A stretch of DNA of 7,114 nucleotides from an uncultured Elusimicrobiales bacterium (GTDB lineage: Bacteria; Elusimicrobiota; Elusimicrobia; Elusimicrobiales; Elusimicrobiaceae): positions 1 through 7,114 of the forward strand of contig CALUQA010000101.1 of NCBI GenBank assembly GCA_944322775.1. Direction: 5' to 3'. Both the position numbers and the translations under genes were made by a program. Position 1 is the first letter of the stretch. Each line of letters starts with the position of its first letter. Below, piece after piece: positions 6,400 to 7,114 of the stretch. The notes beneath the pieces were generated by a model. The model saw nothing but the letters and a program-made list of their open reading frames with translations. It searched no databases and was not told the DNA's origin.

Positions 6400-6431
6400 T
6401 ACCGTAAGCATAATCAAAACGAGGGTCAAAA

Positions 6432-6453
6432 GGCCTATTTGTCCCATAGGGCC
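6432..6453. repeat. Imperfect inverted repeat upstream of the protease promoter
   Basis: GGCCTAT (6432-6438) and ATAGGGCC (6446-6453) are inverted arms with one extra G and a seven-base centre. The element lies between the yggU terminator and the protease -10 box, next to TTGACC (6424-6429). It could be a regulator-binding site or a minor hairpin. Evidence is position and symmetry only. Confidence 0.25.
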
Positions 6454-6460
6454 AGTAGTA

Positions 6461-6496
6461 GGAAAAAATAAAAAAGCCCGCTGAGCGCGGGCTTTT
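6461..6496 (-). terminator. Intrinsic terminator after yggU
   Basis: Bases 6472-6481 and 6487-6496 form a ten-base stem with a GCCCGC/GCGGGC core and a five-base loop. On the minus strand it is followed by a U-rich tail, TTTTTT-A-TTTTTT, running to 6463. It lies 20 bases after the yggU stop and ends the yggS-yggU transcript. It also shows that the protease gene needs its own promoter and cannot start at 6507. Confidence 0.9.
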
Positions 6497-6515
6497 GAAA
6501 AGTTCAAAAACTATA

Positions 6516-6782
6516 TTACGGAATGGAATCCATGATTTTGCGCAATTCTTCTTCGCTTTTATCACGCACTTCCACTGTTTTTTCCTTACCTTTGGCGCCT
6601 TTGACGATGACAATTTGGTCTTCTTTCACGGCAAAGAAATCAGCCAAAAACGTTTTCATAATGGAGTTGGCGGCATCGTCGTCTACTTTTTTATTTTTGA
6701 TTTTCATGCGCAATACGCTGCCGATGCGGCTGATGATTTCGTTGCGTCCCGAAGTAGGTATGACGCGGACCTTTATAATCAT
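6516..6782 (-). CDS. yggU: DUF167/UPF0235 family protein (YggU-like)
   Basis: This 88-residue protein has the order of the DUF167 family: a first strand IIKVRVIPTSGRNEI, a second strand LRMKIKNKKV, then DDDAANSIMKTFLADFFAV (the family's usual GxAN-helix region, with DDAAN here), then IVIVKGAKGKEKTVEV, matching the common I..G...R.K.V.I pattern. Length is normal. The family is widespread and structurally known, but its role is not established. The ATG at 6782 overlaps the yggS stop by four bases (ATGA), with GGAGGG at 6786-6791, so it is translationally coupled to yggS. In many bacteria yggT lies between these two genes; it does not here. Confidence 0.88.
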   Translation of the reverse strand: MIIKVRVIPTSGRNEIISRIGSVLRMKIKNKKVDDDAANSIMKTFLADFFAVKEDQIVIVKGAKGKEKTVEVRDKSEEELRKIMDSIP

Positions 6783-7114
6783 AATCCCTCCAAATGTTGG
6801 GCAAACAGTTTGCTGCCTACCCGTGGCAGCGTGGACCCCTCTTCCACGGCTACCTCAAAATCGGCGCTCATTCCCAAGGATAAATACCTGTGGGGCAGAG
6901 AGAGCGGAAAATCGCGGTCAAAGGCCGTTTTTACGGCTTTAAACAGCGGCCGCAAAGACTGGGGGTCGTCTGTTTGCGGGGCAATGGCCATATATCCGCA
7001 CGGACACAAATGGGAAAGCGGAGCAAGCTGTTTAAGCAAAAGCGGGGCATTTTCTAATGCTACCCCGGATTGTGTCTCTCTGTTTGTCAATTTAATTTGC
7101 AACATAACATACAG
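6779..7114 (-). CDS. yggS: YggS/PLPBP-family PLP-homeostasis protein, C-terminal half (partial)
   Basis: The reading frame is open to the window edge and gives the last 111 residues; the family is usually about 220-240 residues, so the 5' half with the PLP-binding lysine lies outside. The visible part matches the second half of the TIM-barrel: LYVMLQIKLTNRETQSGV (family form Q-V-N..E..K.G), GYMAIAP, and LSLGMSADFEVAVEEGSTLPRVGS, which carries the PLP-phosphate-binding signature (family form S-M-G-M-S-x-D, A-I-x-x-G, R-I-G). Proteins of this family bind pyridoxal phosphate and keep its supply balanced; no enzymatic activity is firmly established. The ATG at 7105 is internal, since upstream codons (L-Y-V) continue the conserved strand. 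It overlaps yggU by four bases. Confidence 0.9.
   Translation of the reverse strand: MYVMLQIKLTNRETQSGVALENAPLLLKQLAPLSHLCPCGYMAIAPQTDDPQSLRPLFKAVKTAFDRDFPLSLPHRYLSLGMSADFEVAVEEGSTLPRVGSKLFAQHLEGL

Noticed and set aside
6388..6507. A 40-codon extension of the protease gene to a TTG at 6507
   Set aside because: The yggU terminator (6472-6496) would lie inside it, the start is TTG, and the ATG at 6387 begins a standard signal peptide.
6779..7105. A short complete gene starting at the ATG at 7105
   Set aside because: The frame stays open upstream to the window edge and the sequence is the second half of YggS, so the ATG is internal.

Overview
This is a gene-dense 7.1 kb stretch of a bacterial chromosome. 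It holds housekeeping genes (yajC and the first codons of a probable secD; thrS; yggS–yggU) and three genes for envelope or exported proteins: an LtaS-like sulfatase-fold membrane enzyme, an exported ankyrin-repeat protein and a secreted metzincin-like protease. I see no tRNA, rRNA, CRISPR array, insertion sequence or phage gene. The organism is probably a Gram-negative-type bacterium with Shine-Dalgarno-led genes and TATAAT-like promoters. Elusimicrobiota (gut-type) is my tentative guess from the overall style, not something the sequence proves.

Layout. Positions 1-340 (minus): yajC overlaps the start of the next gene, probably secD, by one base (TAATG). Positions 481-2220 (minus): a five-helix membrane protein with an extracytoplasmic alkaline-phosphatase-fold domain like LtaS. 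A short AT-rich divergent region (about 2221-2302) separates it from thrS (2303-4054, plus). This ThrS has no N-terminal TGS domain but keeps the editing, catalytic and anticodon-binding parts. Positions 4149-4784 (plus): an exported ankyrin-repeat protein with its own promoter and a perfect inverted repeat at the predicted transcription start. It converges on a minus-strand secreted metalloprotease-like gene (4843-6387), and the two share a strong bidirectional terminator at 4806-4837. Positions 6516-7114 (minus): the yggS 3' half and yggU overlap by four bases and are closed by a U-tract terminator at 6461-6496.

How it fits together. YajC and the probable SecD belong to the Sec translocase accessory complex. 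ThrS charges tRNA-Thr. YggS is a PLP-homeostasis protein, and YggU is a small protein of unknown role often encoded near it. The ankyrin and protease genes look more AT-rich than thrS and the sulfatase gene and sit as a convergent pair between housekeeping genes, so they are the most accessory-looking part. The least ordinary points are the TGS-less ThrS, the variant zinc motif (HEXXHXXRXXD plus a Met-turn) in the protease, its apparently leaderless start, and an LtaS-type enzyme in a genome that does not look Gram-positive. I found no clear new multi-gene system.
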